Of a DNA stretch of 64,000 nt, positions 17,135 through 25,546 are shown in pieces. This DNA comes from Psychrobacter coccoides (GTDB lineage Bacteria; Pseudomonadota; Gammaproteobacteria; Pseudomonadales; Moraxellaceae): contig NZ_JAGBKM010000019.1 of the NCBI RefSeq assembly GCF_017498085.1, forward strand, positions 1-64,000, given 5' to 3'. The notes under the pieces are model-generated. The model did not search any database. It was not told the origin of the DNA and worked only from the letters and a program-made list of their open reading frames with translations. A program made the position numbers and the translations under genes. Positions within the stretch are counted from its first letter, which is position 1. Every line of letters begins with the position of its first letter.

Positions 17135-18577
17135 GTGAAAAATACATTTATAAATAGTGACGATATTCGCCATGATTTTTCTGCTGCGATGTCAGAGATG
17201 TACCAAAAAGAAGTGCCTTTATATGGGGATCTTATCGACTTGGTGACTGAAGTCAATACAGCAGTACTCAGTGAGCAGCCTGAGGTGAGACAACAGCTTG
17301 AGCACACAGGAGAGCTAGACCGACTCAATATGGAACGTCACGGTGCCATCAGGCTTGGTACGGCCCATGAGCTGAGCATGATGCGCAGACTCTTTGCCGT
17401 GATGGGCATGTATCCTGTAGGCTACTATGATTTGGCGCCGGCGGGTGTGCCCGTACATTCTACGGCCTTTAGAGCCATAGATACGCAATCTCTAAATAAC
17501 AGCCCATTTCGGGTGTTTACCTCTTTGCTGCGCTTAGATCTCATCACTGATGAAGCGCTAAAACAAGAAGCGATCACCGCTTTGAATAAGCGTAATATAT
17601 TTACAGACAAGGTTATAAATTTAATCAAACGCTTTGAGACTCAAGGCGGCCTGACTGCTGATGAGGCACAGCAGTTTGTCAAAGAAGCATTAGAGACGTT
17701 TCGTTGGCACGATAAAACGCCTGTATCTAAAACACTGTATCAACGGCTGTTAGCACAGCATGGACTGATCGCTGATGTTGTGGGTTTTAAAGGCCCTCAT
17801 ATCAATCATTTGACGCCCAGAACCTTAGATATAGATGCAGTACAGGCAGGTATGCAGGCCAAGGGCATCCCGCCAAAAGCGATTATCGAGGGACCACCAA
17901 AACGAGACTGTCCTATTTTGTTAAGACAAACCAGCTTTAAGGCTTTAGAGGAGCCAGTAAGTTTTCAAACCCCAGAAGGCAGCTATGAAACAGGGCATCA
18001 TACGGCAAGGTTTGGTGAGATTGAGCAGCGTGGCGTGGCCTTAACGCCCAAAGGCCGAGAGCTATATGATCGGCTGCTTAACCAAGCTCGTAATCAGCTA
18101 CAAGCCACACCAAATGCGGACAATGCTACAGAGTACTATCAGATTTTAGAAAAATCGTTTGAAGCTTTTCCAGACGATTATCTGACATTACATAATGAAG
18201 CGTTGGCTTATTTTTATTATCAAGTGGCCGATGATGTCGCTGCAAGTGGTGATGATATTAATGCTCACACAGATGACGAAGCGCAGACAAACGCTCTGAG
18301 TGACTCTGTATCCAAGCAAACCCTCTCTGAGCTGATTGAGCAAAAGATCATTCGTCTTGAGCCTATTGTCTATGAGGATTTTTTGCCAGTGAGTGCGGCA
18401 GGTATCTTCCAGTCCAATCTGCATGACGCTGAGCAAAGCCACTATGAGGGCAGCTCAAATCAGCAAGCGTTTGAGCGTGCTTTAGGTGCTTCTGTCTACG
18501 ATGAGCTTGCGCTATATCAGACGATGCAGCACCAAAGCCTCAAGGCGTGTTTGTCAACGCTCGGCAGTGATGTTTAA
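17135..18577 (+). CDS. hglS: 2-oxoadipate dioxygenase/decarboxylase HglS (DUF1338)
   Basis: HglS is an iron(II) enzyme that turns 2-oxoadipate plus O2 into D-2-hydroxyglutarate and CO2 in bacterial lysine catabolism. The 480-aa protein fits the DUF1338 family. Candidate metal/substrate residues are visible: His69 and Arg73 in MERHGAIRLG, His222/His225 in GPHINHLTPRT, and Glu295 in RFGEIEQRG. These match the His70, Arg74, His226 and Glu294 pattern I recall for the P. putida enzyme. The start is GTG with AAAAAGGA upstream. A segment at about 355-405 is acidic and Asp/Ala-rich, perhaps a species-specific insert. It lies between the aminotransferase and amaB. Confidence 0.9.
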   Translation: MKNTFINSDDIRHDFSAAMSEMYQKEVPLYGDLIDLVTEVNTAVLSEQPEVRQQLEHTGELDRLNMERHGAIRLGTAHELSMMRRLFAVMGMYPVGYYDLAPAGVPVHSTAFRAIDTQSLNNSPFRVFTSLLRLDLITDEALKQEAITALNKRNIFTDKVINLIKRFETQGGLTADEAQQFVKEALETFRWHDKTPVSKTLYQRLLAQHGLIADVVGFKGPHINHLTPRTLDIDAVQAGMQAKGIPPKAIIEGPPKRDCPILLRQTSFKALEEPVSFQTPEGSYETGHHTARFGEIEQRGVALTPKGRELYDRLLNQARNQLQATPNADNATEYYQILEKSFEAFPDDYLTLHNEALAYFYYQVADDVAASGDDINAHTDDEAQTNALSDSVSKQTLSELIEQKIIRLEPIVYEDFLPVSAAGIFQSNLHDAEQSHYEGSSNQQAFERALGASVYDELALYQTMQHQSLKACLSTLGSDV

Positions 18578-18616
18578 AACCAGGCGTCAATAGAGGAGTG
18601 GTCAGAGGTTGACCTG

Positions 18617-18637
18617 TCATTCCAAAAAGGAATGGCA
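18617..18637. other. Hairpin between hglS and amaB
   Basis: CATTCC, AAAAA, GGAATG form a compact stem-loop about 90 bases before amaB with no T-run. It could be an mRNA processing or stabilising hairpin inside the operon. Confidence 0.4.
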
Positions 18638-18728
18638 GTAAGAAATTAATTATTTTGCAACTTAGCTTGCTACAAGGTAACGTATTAAGTCTGTCAAGGA
18701 AGTATCAATCAACATAAAAGGATGCGAT

Positions 18729-20219
18729 ATGATTAAGCAGTATATGTCCGCTATGGGTGTCAAAGAAGAACAATATCAAAATGGCGACTTTGAAATTCAT
18801 ACCCCAATAGATGGCTCTGTGATAGGTAAAATCACTTTGGATAGTGTTGAGGATGTCAACACTAAAGTTGCTAACGCCAAAAAGGCCTTCAAAGAATGGC
18901 GTACCGTGCCGGCACCAAGACGCGGTGAGCTGATTCGTTTGTTGGGTGAGGTGCTGCGTGAGCACAAAGAAGATTTGGGCATGCTGGTGTCATTTGAGGC
19001 GGGCAAGATCAAAGAAGAAGGCCTAGGTGAAGTGCAAGAGATGATCGATATCTGTGACTTCGCCGTTGGTTTGTCTCGTCAGCTGTATGGTCTGACGATC
19101 GCATCAGAGCGCCCAGGTCACCACATGCGTGAGACTTGGCATCCTCTAGGTGTCATCGGTGTTATCTCTGCCTTTAACTTCCCAGTCGCTGTATGGTCCT
19201 GGAACACAACACTGGCCATCGTCTGCGGTAACCCTGTGGTGTGGAAGCCATCAGAAAAAGCCCCTTTAGTGGCGCTGGCTTGTCAAGCCATGTTTGAAAA
19301 AGCCTTAGCTAAGTTTGGCGATGCGCCAGAGCATCTGTCGCAAGTACTACTAGGCAAGACGGATGTTGGTAATGTTTTGGTAGAAAATAAAGATGTGGCC
19401 TTGGTCAGTGCAACGGGCAGCACCCGTATGGGTCAGGAAGTAGGACCAAAAGTCGCAGAGCGCTTTGGTAAATGCTTACTTGAGCTAGGCGGTAACAATG
19501 CCATGATATTGGCGCCAACTGCCGACTTAGACTTGGCATTACGAGGTATTTTGTTTTCAGCAGTTGGGACAGCCGGCCAGCGTTGTACCACCTTACGTCG
19601 TCTGTTTGTACACGAATCCATCAAAGACGACATCTTACCCCGTATCAAGTCCGCTTATGAAACCGTCAGTATCGGTCACCCACTAGAAGGCAATCTGGTC
19701 GGTCCGCTGATCGATGAAGACAGCTTTAATAACATGCAAGAGGCCTTAAAAAAGGCCAAAGAAGCGGGCGGGACAGTCACCGGTGGCGAGCGCGTACTCG
19801 AAGACAAGTATCCGAATGCTTATTATGTCACCCCTGCCATTGTGGAGTTTGATGAGCAAAACGATGTTGCTAGAAGTGAAACCTTTGCGCCTATATTATA
19901 TGTCATGACCTATAAAGACTTTGATGAGGCGATTGAGATGCAAAACGATGTCCCTCAGGGCTTGTCATCTTGTGTGTTTACCAATGATGTGCGTGAAGCT
20001 GAAACCTTCCTCAGCGATCGCGGTAGTGATTGCGGTATTGCTAATGTCAACATTGGGACTAGCGGTGCAGAGATTGGTGGTGCCTTTGGTGGTGAAAAAG
20101 AGACAGGCGGTGGGCGTGAGTCTGGATCGGATGCATGGAAAGTTTATATGCGCCGACAGACCAATACGATTAACTATTCAACCGAGCTGCCTCTAGCGCA
20201 AGGCATCAGTTTTGGTTAG
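18729..20219 (+). CDS. amaB: L-2-aminoadipate-6-semialdehyde dehydrogenase AmaB
   Basis: An NAD(P)-dependent aldehyde dehydrogenase of the ALDH7 (antiquitin) type, 496 aa. It oxidises 2-aminoadipate semialdehyde, in equilibrium with piperideine-6-carboxylate, to 2-aminoadipate. The catalytic Cys is in TAGQRCTTLRRL near residue 293 and the general-base Glu is in LLELGGNNAMIL near 258. ISAFNFPVAVWSWNT and the C-terminal GGAFGGEKETGGGRESGSD are typical of ALDH7. With amaA, hglS and an aminotransferase around it, the pipecolate/lysine role is strong. AAAGGA precedes the ATG. Confidence 0.92.
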   Translation: MIKQYMSAMGVKEEQYQNGDFEIHTPIDGSVIGKITLDSVEDVNTKVANAKKAFKEWRTVPAPRRGELIRLLGEVLREHKEDLGMLVSFEAGKIKEEGLGEVQEMIDICDFAVGLSRQLYGLTIASERPGHHMRETWHPLGVIGVISAFNFPVAVWSWNTTLAIVCGNPVVWKPSEKAPLVALACQAMFEKALAKFGDAPEHLSQVLLGKTDVGNVLVENKDVALVSATGSTRMGQEVGPKVAERFGKCLLELGGNNAMILAPTADLDLALRGILFSAVGTAGQRCTTLRRLFVHESIKDDILPRIKSAYETVSIGHPLEGNLVGPLIDEDSFNNMQEALKKAKEAGGTVTGGERVLEDKYPNAYYVTPAIVEFDEQNDVARSETFAPILYVMTYKDFDEAIEMQNDVPQGLSSCVFTNDVREAETFLSDRGSDCGIANVNIGTSGAEIGGAFGGEKETGGGRESGSDAWKVYMRRQTNTINYSTELPLAQGISFG

Positions 20220-20290
20220 GTAAGGCGATAAGCCTCTTTTTTATAAATTTATAAAGTATTGATTGACTTGTAAGATTTGAAATATTGGCT

Positions 20291-20325
20291 GACTACTATG
20301 CATACGAAAGGTATGCTTAGTAGTC
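20291..20325. other. Near-perfect 15-bp hairpin in the amaB-carrier gap
   Basis: GACTACTATGCATAC pairs with GTATGCTTAGTAGTC around a GAAAG loop, with 14 of 15 positions matching. No T-run follows. Being inside an operon, it is likely an mRNA processing or stability element, or an operator palindrome for the carrier gene. Confidence 0.6.
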
Positions 20326-20413
20326 GCGAGTTGCTTTAAGGTCATAAAGCAATAGGCAGTTTTGGATGAAGCTGCGAACACTAAAGATGACTACTAAGGA
20401 AGGTAGAACGCTC

Positions 20414-21874
20414 ATGACTAAAGAAAAAAATCACGACCCTGATATTGATGGCTATGGGCCATCTTCTAACTTTTTACTCGATATTGCCCCGCTTGTTTTG
20501 ACTGCCATGATTCTCATGGTGCAGTTTTTCATATTTAAAGACTTTACCCCTCATATTCCTTTAGCTTGCGGCATTTTAATTACCGGCTTGTTTATGAAGA
20601 TGCGTGGCCGTGGCTGGGAAGGCATGGAAGAGCGCTTTTTAAAGGTCATCAAGATTGGTTTGCCGGCGATGATTATTTTAATGGGTGTGGGTATGCTGAT
20701 TGGGGCATGGATTATCGCAGGGACGGTCCCGACCATCTTATATTATGGTTTTAGTATATTTTCCCCTTCCACTTTTTTAGTTTCTGTTTGTGCGATTTGT
20801 GCCATTATTTCTGTGGCCACAGGTACGTCGTGGGGGACTGTCGGTACCGTCGGTCTTGCGATGATGGGTATCGGCATGGGGCTTGGCATACCAGCGCACT
20901 TTACTGGTGGTGCTATCGTCTCTGGTGCGTTTTTTGGAGACAAGATGTCGCCATTGTCAGACACCACCAACCTGACGCCGGCAGCAGCTGGTGTTGAGCT
21001 TTGGGATCACATCAAAGGCATGTTGCCGACGACTGTTCCTGCAATGCTCACTGCGTTGGCGATTTATGCTTGGATTGGCATGGGCTATGGCGATGACAGT
21101 ATTGATTTGTCCTCTATCCAAGCGCTACAGGATAACTTAGCCGCTAATTACAACCTAAGCATAATCACCTTGCTACCAGCGGTAGTCGTTGTGGCAGCCG
21201 CAGTTATGAAAATGCCAGCCATTCCGACAGTATTAAGCGGTGTGTTTGTAGGCTCCGTGATCGCTGTCTTTTTGCAGGGTGTGGGCGTTAGCGATGTTTT
21301 TAATGTGTTACAAAACGGTTTTGTCAGTGAGACAGGCTTTGAGGTGGTTGATCAGCTGCTATCAAAAGGCGGTGTGATGTCGATGACATGGGTCATTAGC
21401 TTGACTATTTTTGCATTAGGTTTTATCGGGGCATTAGAACATTACGGCACACTCAAAGCCATCATGGCAAAGATCAATCACTTTGTGAAATCTCGTCTAG
21501 GCTTGATTTTTACGACCTATGGCAGTGTACTCAGTGTCGGTACGCTTATCGGTGATGTTTATACGACTTGTGTTTTACCAGGCCGTCTACTACAAGATAA
21601 GTATAAAGAAATGGGCTATCAGCGTACGACGTTGACCCGCTCAATCGAAGATGCAGGTACGCTTTTATCACCGCTTATTCCATGGAACATGGGGGGTAGC
21701 TTTGTGGCAGCAACACTTGGCATTGCGACCTTGACTTATGCACCCTTTGCTTTTGCCTGCTGGTTATCACCCTTGTTTGGGTTGTTATGGGCGTTCCTTA
21801 ATAAGTTTATACCACGCGAAGAGCCTTCTATAGAAAATTCTGGCACGACGGCTTCGATCAGTGACGTGGGATAA
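20414..21874 (+). CDS. NhaC-family carrier in the lysine/pipecolate operon
   Basis: A polytopic membrane carrier of 486 aa from the ATG at 20414, with an AAGGAAGGTAG purine stretch upstream. An in-frame ATG at 20366 has no such site. It has about 12 hydrophobic segments with the NhaC motifs SGAFFGDKMSPLSDT and TRSIEDAGTLLSPLIPWN. It is clearly paralogous to the carrier at 11569. It lies 14 bp before amaA and inside the catabolic set. NhaC-superfamily lysine carriers (LysW) are known from regulon work, so lysine, pipecolate or aminoadipate uptake is a reasonable proposal. Sodium/proton exchange remains the literal family name. Confidence 0.85.
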   Translation: MTKEKNHDPDIDGYGPSSNFLLDIAPLVLTAMILMVQFFIFKDFTPHIPLACGILITGLFMKMRGRGWEGMEERFLKVIKIGLPAMIILMGVGMLIGAWIIAGTVPTILYYGFSIFSPSTFLVSVCAICAIISVATGTSWGTVGTVGLAMMGIGMGLGIPAHFTGGAIVSGAFFGDKMSPLSDTTNLTPAAAGVELWDHIKGMLPTTVPAMLTALAIYAWIGMGYGDDSIDLSSIQALQDNLAANYNLSIITLLPAVVVVAAAVMKMPAIPTVLSGVFVGSVIAVFLQGVGVSDVFNVLQNGFVSETGFEVVDQLLSKGGVMSMTWVISLTIFALGFIGALEHYGTLKAIMAKINHFVKSRLGLIFTTYGSVLSVGTLIGDVYTTCVLPGRLLQDKYKEMGYQRTTLTRSIEDAGTLLSPLIPWNMGGSFVAATLGIATLTYAPFAFACWLSPLFGLLWAFLNKFIPREEPSIENSGTTASISDVG

Positions 21875-21888
21875 GTAGGGAGTATGAA

Positions 21889-23175
21889 ATGTTGCAAGAG
21901 CAGTGTCTATGGGACATAACTGCGCCCCTTATTGATACCTATAGCCAAATGAATAGTGACACTCAAGCGACTGTTTGTATCATTGGCGGTGGTTATACAG
22001 GGTTGTCGGCTGCGATTCATCTGGCCGAAAAGGGCGTCAAAGTTGTGTTGTTGGAAAGTAAAGCTGTCGGCAGTGGTGGTTCAGGAAAAAGTGTCGGGCT
22101 AGTCAATGCCGGCACTTGGGCGCGTCCAGATGACTTAAATGTGGCTCTAGGCGAAGAGGCAGGGGAGCGTCTGACAGAAGCCCTTGGACAAGCGCCCAGC
22201 TTGGTGTTTGACTTGATTGAACGCTACAATATTGATGCGCAAGCGACCCGTGCGGGCAATATTCACATGGCCCATAATGCTATGGGTGAGCTCGATGTCG
22301 ATATCAGATACGAGCAGCTCAGCCGCCGTGGAGCCGATGTCGAGATATTAACTGGCAGTAAGTGCCATGAGTACTGTGGCAGTACCAGTATCAACAAAGC
22401 ATTGTTAGACCGTCGTGCAGGCACCTTAAACCCGCTTGCTTATACAAGAGGACTGGCAAAAGTTGCGACAGATCTTGGTGTGACTATTTATGAGCATTCA
22501 GCTGTTGAGTCGCTACAAAAAGTAGAGGGTTATTGGTATGCGAGGACGGCGAAGGCTCGTGTGAGATCTGAGCGTGTTATCATTGCAACCAATGCCTATA
22601 CTGAAGGTGAGTGGACAGAGATTGCCAAGACATTTTATCTGGTTTACTACTATCAGATTGCCTCTGAGCCGCTTAGTGGAGAAGTAGCAGATCGTATCTT
22701 ACCGTACGGGACGGGTGCATGGGACACACGTTTGGCATTATCTAGCTTTCGCCGTGATGACGATGGTCGTCTATTATTAGGAACTGTCGGTGGCACACAG
22801 CTCAAACCAAAGTCTTTTTATCAGTCGTGGGCCAATACGGTACAAAAAAGCTATTATCCAGATTTGCCAGCATTTAAGTGGCAATACGAGTGGTGTGGTA
22901 GCTTTGGCTTTACTCAAGATCATATCTTTCGAGTGATGGAGCCTGATGAAGGCCTGCTGACGGCAACGGCCTATAATGGCCGAGGCATTACTACAGGTAC
23001 GATGATGGGTAAGTGCTTTGCAGAGTACATCATGACAGGCAATAGAAACGCTATTCCTATACCATTCAAGACCTTAGAGGAGTCAAAAGTCTCTTTTGGT
23101 GGTCTCAAATCTGGATTTACCGAATTAGGATTGACACTGTATCATGCTGGTCAGTTTCTAAAGATAATCAGATAG
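21889..23175 (+). CDS. amaA: FAD-dependent L-pipecolate oxidase AmaA
   Basis: A DadA/glycine-oxidase-type flavoprotein of 428 aa. The N-terminal dinucleotide fold is VCIIGGGYTGLSAAIHLAEK near 29-48, ending in the adenosine-binding Glu of VVLLES. The C-terminus closes with YNGRGITTGTMMGK, another FAD-contact block. AmaA of P. putida has about this length, also neighbours amaB, and oxidises pipecolate to piperideine-6-carboxylate, which opens to the amaB substrate. Assignment to pipecolate rests on this gene pairing. Other secondary amines are possible. It is the last gene of the operon, with a terminator 56 bp downstream. Confidence 0.85.
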   Translation: MLQEQCLWDITAPLIDTYSQMNSDTQATVCIIGGGYTGLSAAIHLAEKGVKVVLLESKAVGSGGSGKSVGLVNAGTWARPDDLNVALGEEAGERLTEALGQAPSLVFDLIERYNIDAQATRAGNIHMAHNAMGELDVDIRYEQLSRRGADVEILTGSKCHEYCGSTSINKALLDRRAGTLNPLAYTRGLAKVATDLGVTIYEHSAVESLQKVEGYWYARTAKARVRSERVIIATNAYTEGEWTEIAKTFYLVYYYQIASEPLSGEVADRILPYGTGAWDTRLALSSFRRDDDGRLLLGTVGGTQLKPKSFYQSWANTVQKSYYPDLPAFKWQYEWCGSFGFTQDHIFRVMEPDEGLLTATAYNGRGITTGTMMGKCFAEYIMTGNRNAIPIPFKTLEESKVSFGGLKSGFTELGLTLYHAGQFLKIIR

Positions 23176-23230
23176 CTCAACACTTCTTGAAGACACTCTC
23201 TAAACCTATTTTATAATATAAAAGCATCGA

Positions 23231-23262
23231 AGCCAGGCAGCATTGTGTTGTCTGGCTTTTTT
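23231..23262 (+). terminator. Terminator of the lysine/pipecolate operon
   Basis: AGCCAGGCA and TGTCTGGCT form an 8-9 bp stem over a short loop, ending in T6. It lies about 55 bases after the amaA stop. Confidence 0.85.
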
Positions 23263-23364
23263 AGTGATCATTATTTCAACAGACTCTATTCTGTTCAGGC
23301 GCAATGTCTGGTAAAGTCAATAAACACTGTATGATTAAGTTTATACTTAAGGACGAAGGTGCGC

Positions 23365-24216
23365 ATGCAAACCCCTATTAATAATGACCATGATAATCTA
23401 GCCAATACTGCTCATCATAAGACTTGGCTGTTTGTGCCTGCCACAAGAATAGAACTGGTCGCCAAAGCCTTTGTCAGTGGTGCCGATGCCGTGATTGTGG
23501 ATTTGGAAGATGCAGTGGCGCAAGCGGACAAACCACAAGCCCGTGACCATCTAAAAACTTATCATGATAGTGCCGATTATCAAGCGGTGTGGGTGCGTAT
23601 CAATAAAGCAGGGAGTGATGAATTTGTCAAAGACTTGCAGCTTTGCCAGCAACTGCCTAATCTGGCAGGCGTGATACTGTCCAAAGCCGAGCAAGCTGCA
23701 GATATTGAACAAGTTTATCAGCGTACAGGGTTGCCAGTGATTGCCTTGATAGAAAGTGCCATCGGCTTATATCAAGTCGATGCCATGGCCAAGGCGTCAG
23801 GGCTGCTGACATTTAGTTATGGCTTTTTGGATTTATGCAATGATTTGCGCGTGCAAGTCGGGACGCCAGCAGCGGATATCATCGCCAATCAGATTCGCTA
23901 TCAGCTCATCCTGACGTCTAAAGTCCATGAGCTAGCGCCACCTATTGATACTGTCTATCCGGATTTTGATGATACTACAGGTCTGAATGTACGTGTGCAA
24001 TTGTGGTCGCAGATGGGGATGGCAGGCATGCTTTGTATTCATCCTAAGCAGGTCGCTGTGGTACAAAAAGCGCTTGAGCCGACAGCTGCTGAGATTGAGT
24101 TTGCCAAACGTGTGGTAGCAGAGTATGAGCGCAGCGGACAGGCGGTATTTAAGATAGACGGCGAGATGGTCGATGCGCCAGTCATTAAACGCTGCCTACA
24201 GCTATTAGCGGAGTAA
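23365..24216 (+). CDS. HpcH/HpaI aldolase, citrate lyase beta-like (CitE)
   Basis: This 283-aa TIM-barrel protein belongs to the CitE-like lyases that cleave or form acyl-CoA carbon-carbon bonds (citramalyl-CoA, malyl-CoA, beta-methylmalyl-CoA types). Visible features are LFVPATRIELVAKA at the N-terminus, the metal-binding VIVDLEDAVAQADK near 45, a Glu in IALIESAIGL near 134, and MLCIHPKQVAVV toward the end. The start may be this ATG or the GTG at 23359. No citC/D/F/G genes are present, so it is not part of a citrate lyase complex. The substrate is unknown. It has its own promoter region after the amaA terminator. Confidence 0.82.
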   Translation: MQTPINNDHDNLANTAHHKTWLFVPATRIELVAKAFVSGADAVIVDLEDAVAQADKPQARDHLKTYHDSADYQAVWVRINKAGSDEFVKDLQLCQQLPNLAGVILSKAEQAADIEQVYQRTGLPVIALIESAIGLYQVDAMAKASGLLTFSYGFLDLCNDLRVQVGTPAADIIANQIRYQLILTSKVHELAPPIDTVYPDFDDTTGLNVRVQLWSQMGMAGMLCIHPKQVAVVQKALEPTAAEIEFAKRVVAEYERSGQAVFKIDGEMVDAPVIKRCLQLLAE

Positions 24217-24271
24217 GGTGACCACACACCTTACATATATTTAAGCAGTACATTAAAAATGGAGAACCCTA

Positions 24272-25546
24272 TTGCGTGCTATCGGCTATAAATCTGTAAT
24301 CGTACTCATGCTGCTGATACTCGCTGTTGGGTTTGCGGGGTTTCGTTGGTGGCAAGGGCCGATTATGTCAGTTTATACTGCTACGTCTAAGCCATTGGTG
24401 CAGACGGTGGTAGCGACCGGTCAGGTGCTTACCGTATCACGCACGCAAGTGGGTAGCGAAGTGGCTGGCGTGGTACTTGAGCGTTTGGTGCAGGAAGGAG
24501 AGCGAGTTGCCAAGGGTGATTTACTGTTGGTATTGAGCTCAGATGATGTGGCGGCGCAAGTACGTCAAGCCCAAACGGAGCTGCAGGCGCTGACCAGTAG
24601 TACGCGGCCGCAAGCGTTAGTAGAGTTAGAAAAGGCGAAGGTACAGTTGGCACAAGCCCGCCGTGACGTTGCTCGTAGGCGTGAGCTGGCGGCGATATCG
24701 GCAATATCGGCTGAAGAGATGGAGCAAGCGGTACAGGCCGAAAACGTCGCCCGCACGACGCTTGAAGCAGCACGTCTAAGGGTACAGGCGCTAGCCGCTG
24801 GTGGGGTCGAGGAAGCCTTACTTCGTGAAAGGTTAGCGGCTTTGCAGGCGCAGCTCAATAAGACTGAAGTACGTAGCGAGGTGTCTGGGACGATATTGAC
24901 CCGTGATGTAGAGCTTGGCGACTTTGTCCAGCCTGGACGTACTTTATTCACTATTGCGCTTGACGGCAGTACCGAAATCCATGTGCCGCTTGATGAGCGT
25001 AACTTATCACGGTTGGCATTACAGCAACAAGCCGTTGCCATTGCTGACGCTTATCCCGAGCGCCCCTTTCCTGCTCGTATTAACTTTATCGCCCCGAGTA
25101 TTGACCCGCAGCGTGGTACGGTCGAAGTGAGATTGAGTGTCGATCCTGTGCCTGAGTTTTTGCGACAAGACATGACGGTTTCAGTCAATATCGAAACAGG
25201 GCGACGAGAGCGGGCGCTAGTGATTGCCAATGATGCTTTAACCAACATACAGGCAGACAAGGCAAGTGTATTACTGGTGCGAGATGGCAAAGTACAGCGC
25301 CAACAGGTCACTTTGGGCTTACGAGGACTGACCATGTCTGAGATTGTCGCAGGGTTGGGTGAAGGTGATTATGTATTGGCCGATGCCGCTTTTTCTATCG
25401 CTGATGGTAAACGAGTCCGAATAAAAGAAAAGCCCATGCCATTTGTGGATAATAGTTATGATGCAGATAATCGTGCATTAGCGACAACGGATTTAACTAA
25501 AAAGAGCCTCACTTCTTATGAGCCATCATCGGTGAATGTCTCGTGA
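24272..25546 (+). CDS. Periplasmic adaptor subunit of an ABC exporter (MacA/HlyD family)
   Basis: A membrane-fusion protein of 424 aa that links an inner-membrane ABC exporter to an outer-membrane channel. A single N-terminal transmembrane anchor (about 8-28) is followed by the split biotinyl-lipoyl domain (GSEVAGVVLERLVQEGERV; then EVSGTILTRDVELGDFV). Between them lies an Ala/Gln/Arg-rich coiled-coil hairpin at about 95-185. A beta-barrel/membrane-proximal region follows. TTG is the start, with GGAGA upstream. It overlaps the permease gene by four bases. The three genes form a DevBCA/MacAB-like exporter of unknown substrate. Confidence 0.85.
   Translation: MRAIGYKSVIVLMLLILAVGFAGFRWWQGPIMSVYTATSKPLVQTVVATGQVLTVSRTQVGSEVAGVVLERLVQEGERVAKGDLLLVLSSDDVAAQVRQAQTELQALTSSTRPQALVELEKAKVQLAQARRDVARRRELAAISAISAEEMEQAVQAENVARTTLEAARLRVQALAAGGVEEALLRERLAALQAQLNKTEVRSEVSGTILTRDVELGDFVQPGRTLFTIALDGSTEIHVPLDERNLSRLALQQQAVAIADAYPERPFPARINFIAPSIDPQRGTVEVRLSVDPVPEFLRQDMTVSVNIETGRRERALVIANDALTNIQADKASVLLVRDGKVQRQQVTLGLRGLTMSEIVAGLGEGDYVLADAAFSIADGKRVRIKEKPMPFVDNSYDADNRALATTDLTKKSLTSYEPSSVNVS

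Noticed and set aside
24429-25335. Long minus-strand ORFs inside the exporter adaptor gene
   Set aside because: They are shadows of a high-quality MFP coding frame, with Ser/Ala/Arg-rich low-complexity translations.
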